NCBI GenBank assembly: GCA_016212095.1
Contig: JACRHH010000025.1
Coordinates: 1-64,000 of the forward strand
Length of the DNA stretch: 64,000 nucleotides
Direction of reading: 5' to 3'
From: Nitrospirota bacterium
GTDB lineage: Bacteria; Nitrospirota; Thermodesulfovibrionia; SZUA-242
Positions 61,501-64,000 of this stretch are shown piece by piece; the stretch's first letter is position 1, and each line of letters opens with the position of its first letter. The notes below the pieces were generated by a model, which saw only the letters and a program-made list of their open reading frames with translations, was not told the origin of the DNA and made no database searches. The translations under genes and the position numbers were made by a program.

Positions 61501-63914
61501 TTGCCGGAAGTTATGACGGTTCAACAACGCGCGACATCGCAATGTCCGGCAATGACGCTTTGGTGGCTGAGGGCGCATCTGGCATGTCGGTTTATAATCT
61601 GACCGATGTGAGCAAACCTGTGAAATCCGCTTCACTGGCACTTCCGGGCTGGTCTGAAGGAATAAATCTTTCAGGCGACTACGCCTATGTGGCATCGGGT
61701 GCATCCGGGCTTTCCGTGGTTGATGTTCGTAACCATGCCGCGCCAGTGATTGCCGGATCTGTCGATACGCCGGGATATGCCACGCGTGTATCGGTTGCGT
61801 CGGGTTACGCATATGTGGCTGACGGCGCGTCAGGTCTTCAGGTGATAAATGTGGGCAATCCGCAAAGCCCGGTTCTTGCTGCGGCGTACAATACAGGCGG
61901 TTCGGCTCAGGACGTGGTTGTTTCTGGTGGTTACGCATTTGTTGCATCCGGAAGCTCCGGCCTTGTGGTTGTTGACATCTCTTCGCCTCAAAATCCTCAG
62001 CCAGTCGCCGCTTACGACACGCCCGGATACGCCTATGCCGTAACCTTGTCCGGCGGTTATGCGTATGTGGCCGACGGCTCGTCCGGACTACAGATTATCG
62101 ATGTGAGCGATCCGCGAAATCCGGTGTTGGTTGGAGCGTATGATACGGTTGGCACGGCGATGGATGTTTCGGTCAGCGGTCTTCACGCATATCTGGCGGA
62201 TTATGAGGCTGGTTTAGTGAAAATTGACGTTAGTGATCCGTATGTTCCGGCGCTGGTAAATCTATACGCCATAACCGGTTATGCGCGAAGTGTGATGGCT
62301 TCCGGCGGATACGCCATTGTAACCGATGGCGGACTGAGGATATTCGACGTTAACAAGACATCTCTCAGGTTTGAATGCGCTGCGACAGATCCAGACTCGC
62401 AAAGCACTTGGGACGGCCTTAAAGAGCACCGATTTGACTATGACAACGACGGCTCGTGGGATACGCGGTTTTCGTCAAGCGGAACTTCGACATTCAAGCC
62501 GGATCGTCCGCTTGAAGCGGGCCGTTCATATAGTGGCGTTTGCGAAGTGAAGGACAGATTTGGCGCAACGGCGAGGCAAGCAGTCTCTTACATGCTTCCG
62601 TCGTCCGAGCCGCTCAATATCACTTCTTCGGGAACATCGCGCGCAACTGTCGGCTCGTATTACAGCTTATCGCCGTCCATATCAGGCGGAGCCGCACCAT
62701 ATTCCTGGCGGCTTGCGTCGGGAAGGCTTCCTGCCGGACTCAATATTGATCTCGCTACCGGTATTATTGCTGGTGTTCCATCGGAAACAGGATCTTACAG
62801 GGTGATTGTTGGCGTTTCGGATGCTCAAGCCGGCGCTGATACAAAGACCCTTGTGCTTCGGGTTTACGGGCCATATCTGAGAGTTGGCAACGCAGTTGCT
62901 GACGAAACAGATGGAACGGCATATGTCAATGTGACACTGGACGAGCAGTATTTCAATCCGGTGACTGTTGACTGGACAACTGCTGGTGGAAGCGCTTCAT
63001 CGGGGAACGATTTCCTTGCAAGCGGTGGAACACTCGTTTTTGCGCCGGGCGAGACGGCTAAAACAATCGATGTCCCGCTTGTTGATGATCAGGTATACGA
63101 GGGTGACGAGACGTTTGGCGTGACTTTGTCCACACCCTCCGGCGGCGGAGTAATTGCAACGGCATCGGGAATGGTAACAATCAAGGATGAAGAATGCATG
63201 TCGAGCAATTCATGCAGTCAGGGGAAGTATTGTTTGAAGGCACAGGAATACTGCGGCAGTATGGGTGTCTGCACACAACGTATTTTCGGCAACAGCCTGC
63301 CAGATGTTCATGTCGAATCAATATTCATGCCGTCAGCATCATCAACCGGGCAGACAGATGATTGCTCCGTTGTTGTCGAGGAAACTCAGGGTGTTGGACT
63401 GCCAGAGGACTTTTCGGTGCGGATATATCTTTCAACCGATGCGGTCATATCCGGTGACGACGTATTGGTGAAAGAAATAGGTTTTTCAAGGCACGATGGC
63501 GGAGTGCGCCGGACTTGGCATGGAGTTGTAACCATGCCGCCTGACCTGCCGCCAGGAACGTATTATCCGATTGCCATAATCGATCCTGAAAACAGAATCA
63601 GTGAAGCTAACGAGGCAAACAACATGTTGGTGTGCGGCTCGGTATCCGTGTCGATGGGCGCGATGGCGTCAAATACGATTGAGCTTGCGCGCGCCGTATA
63701 CAGCCGTTCGGAAAGCATGTTGTCGGTTCGCGCGTACAGCGGTTACGGAACGAATGCCTCTTTGTCCGTTGCCGGGTTTGGCGCGATGACGTGGGACGGG
63801 GTAAAGAAACGCTGGACTTTACGATCAAACGGGATTGTCGAATCCGCACTTCCTGCAACAATAACTGTAAGCGGCCCTGAGGGCGCTGCAAGCGGAAATA
63901 TTATTGTCCGGTGA
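58554..63914 (+). CDS. Giant secreted protein: metzincin-like peptidase with LVIVD propellers
   Basis: The 1786-residue protein starts with a signal peptide (1-39, ending SPAFS), then a peptidase-like region. At residues 361-371 it has HETMHIFGAMD, an HExxHxxGxxD zinc motif of metzincin-like peptidases, followed by a Cys pair. After PKD-like domains come two blocks of LVIVD-type propeller repeats (about 640-930 and 980-1265, unit SGGYAYVADGSSGLQIIDVS). A Put_Ig domain (about 1345-1440), a Calx-beta domain (1440-1545), a Cys-rich stretch (1547-1582) and a CARDB-like domain end the protein. No C-terminal sorting signal is visible. The next gene, a GT2, overlaps its stop. Confidence 0.85.
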   Translation: MHMYPFMQNYGRNFTVVISAFLGFLFSIILIPSPAFSRQPDRSRHDDSAIIILSSLTSEEMKDDVAALGNMNLRVRLAFPPSVVIVEMPDSSIPSVTQLPFVRLVSRQKVNSASFPSEEPSFYDAVRFWNLRFDKGAVREKSGTVEPRAEIRDDLIMPSDLPMDREERKLKDREYHERWKVRKNEEKIRGRSGRSGFRKSSSPAQDAPSSGGGGIYYASGSGAQTFGSAYGAGYYDTSLYMAGKVAVGVFFTAGDAGSWTQSETDSAYLAICNALDRFGDDEPNARLTFSFVKEVSQTGTPNPLPSVERDYVNDLRNTHSTHWALMVKVTRGSGRAYAYLFGPSLQVYSPSGTVDDYTVRHETMHIFGAMDQYCPDQCQSPIGRWGYLNVVNANSEGNDGNGFFLGHGEGEPDIMVRGGAIGVYSRGQIGWRDSDGNGIIDPIDTFPVTVISPVSGGDPTTITGVSTERPLLNEWSSSSYADVSINSISSVEYRIDGGAWMLATASDGQFDSAEESFVITLPQLSPGTHTIEARAANSIGNTEHLPASTDIQITAGFIGGSQQSGISAGTPVLRAAFSAAPENRHGYAYGYSYNFDASGSTDASGQSGSLSYRWDFDDDGVWDTGYSGTPITDHYYPSPEGYPYVGAFNAGDSVEGVFASGSYAYIANGYSGFRVVDISNPASPSALGSYSTSGYARGVFVSNNMAYLADGAVKILNVANPASPAYFGTYNSYGSARDVVVSGSRAYVASGWFEIADVSNPASPSLVGLYDTPGYARGVSVFGGYAYVADSSSGVQVVSLADEAHPVSVASIPGYAYAVYAYANRLYIAAGTNGLLVYDVTAPPSPVLLGQYSRGETAVSVHVDGNLAFIGDVHSGMSVVDVTNPSSPVFIDSYRTSGSATVNDVFASSGLAFVANGSSGLMHIIDTVSLAPKNISEHMRARLEIKDLGGNTSQAVRDLWFVTYNDLPAITSLAVTRHAGLSLAGSYDGSTTRDIAMSGNDALVAEGASGMSVYNLTDVSKPVKSASLALPGWSEGINLSGDYAYVASGASGLSVVDVRNHAAPVIAGSVDTPGYATRVSVASGYAYVADGASGLQVINVGNPQSPVLAAAYNTGGSAQDVVVSGGYAFVASGSSGLVVVDISSPQNPQPVAAYDTPGYAYAVTLSGGYAYVADGSSGLQIIDVSDPRNPVLVGAYDTVGTAMDVSVSGLHAYLADYEAGLVKIDVSDPYVPALVNLYAITGYARSVMASGGYAIVTDGGLRIFDVNKTSLRFECAATDPDSQSTWDGLKEHRFDYDNDGSWDTRFSSSGTSTFKPDRPLEAGRSYSGVCEVKDRFGATARQAVSYMLPSSEPLNITSSGTSRATVGSYYSLSPSISGGAAPYSWRLASGRLPAGLNIDLATGIIAGVPSETGSYRVIVGVSDAQAGADTKTLVLRVYGPYLRVGNAVADETDGTAYVNVTLDEQYFNPVTVDWTTAGGSASSGNDFLASGGTLVFAPGETAKTIDVPLVDDQVYEGDETFGVTLSTPSGGGVIATASGMVTIKDEECMSSNSCSQGKYCLKAQEYCGSMGVCTQRIFGNSLPDVHVESIFMPSASSTGQTDDCSVVVEETQGVGLPEDFSVRIYLSTDAVISGDDVLVKEIGFSRHDGGVRRTWHGVVTMPPDLPPGTYYPIAIIDPENRISEANEANNMLVCGSVSVSMGAMASNTIELARAVYSRSESMLSVRAYSGYGTNASLSVAGFGAMTWDGVKKRWTLRSNGIVESALPATITVSGPEGAASGNIIVR

Positions 63915-64000
63915 AATTCCCTCGTATCTCCATTGTCACTCCATCCCTCAACCAGTCTCAATTTCTGGAAGCGGCAATTGATTCCATTCTGGGGCAGAAT
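63911..64000 (+). CDS. Glycosyltransferase family 2 (3' truncated)
   Basis: A GTG at 63911 overlapping the preceding TGA opens a frame reading MKFPRISIVTPSLNQ, then FLEAAIDSILGQN, cut by the window edge. The pattern (SIVTPSxNQxxFLExxIxSILxQ) is the N-terminus of a GT2 enzyme. Only 30 codons are visible. Confidence 0.85.
   Translation, partial: MKFPRISIVTPSLNQSQFLEAAIDSILGQN

Overview
The window looks like part of the chromosome of an anaerobic, motile or surface-living Gram-negative bacterium, probably in the Desulfobacterota/Nitrospirota/Nitrospinota range. The taxon cannot be fixed from the sequence alone. The clues are a Wood-Ljungdahl acetyl-CoA synthase subunit, a CheC-containing chemosensory operon, many NtrB/NtrC-type two-component genes, an rpmE-prfA-prmC-murA housekeeping block, and a Wzm/Wzt export locus. 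Base composition is clearly GC-rich up to about 34.8 kb. It drops sharply to AT-rich from 35 to about 47 kb and is intermediate from 48 kb to the end, which fits an acquired surface-glycan island.

Layout. 1-10.7 kb: a chemosensory operon made of a poly-HAMP receptor (5' truncated), cheW, cheY, cheB, cheA, cheC, a GAF histidine kinase, a single-domain receiver and a receiver-kinase hybrid. 10.8-13.1 kb: a lone acsB (acetyl-CoA synthase) on the minus strand with its own promoter. 13.2-18.5 kb: a MntA/HepT toxin-antitoxin pair, then a small membrane protein, an SSS-transporter/kinase fusion and its NtrC-type regulator (a CbrAB-like system). 18.4-21.4 kb: an Smr protein, a DUF922-like secreted protease, a YkgJ-like Cys protein and a receiver-SHOCT regulator. 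21.5-25.7 kb: an NtrB-like kinase, tRNA-Val and tRNA-Asp, small proteins and VapBC. 25.8-28.6 kb: two B12-dependent radical SAM enzymes. 28.7-33.0 kb: rpmE, prfA, prmC, murA, rnhA and an HNH nuclease. 33.1-34.8 kb: a PilZ-DUF4388-DnaJ-TPR fusion.

35-64 kb is a cell-surface region. A 951-residue secreted repeat protein comes first. It is followed by a plus-strand set (CelD-like acetyltransferase, GT4, methyltransferase, GT-C membrane glycosyltransferase). Facing that set is a minus-strand operon (GT4, UbiA-type phosphoribosyltransferase, DprE1-like, DprE2-like) that would make polyprenyl-phosphoryl-arabinofuranose. After a polysaccharide deacetylase comes a winged-helix regulator with a perfect palindrome at its promoter. 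It heads an ABC-exporter operon: Wzm, Wzt with a C-terminal extension, a sulfotransferase, two methyltransferases, a CgeB-like GT, a KpsS-like protein, a GtrB-like GT2 and a YfhO-like GT-C. The region ends with a 1786-residue secreted metzincin-like/LVIVD-propeller protein and the start of another GT2.

Small GC-rich palindromic repeats recur through the first half of the window. In four cases they supply the stop codon and last residues of a gene (cheW, cheY, the hybrid kinase, ykgJ). The best candidates for something new are these repeat-made gene ends, the arabinofuranose module next to a GT-C enzyme, the regulator with an operator over its promoter, and a short leader frame overlapping cheA.
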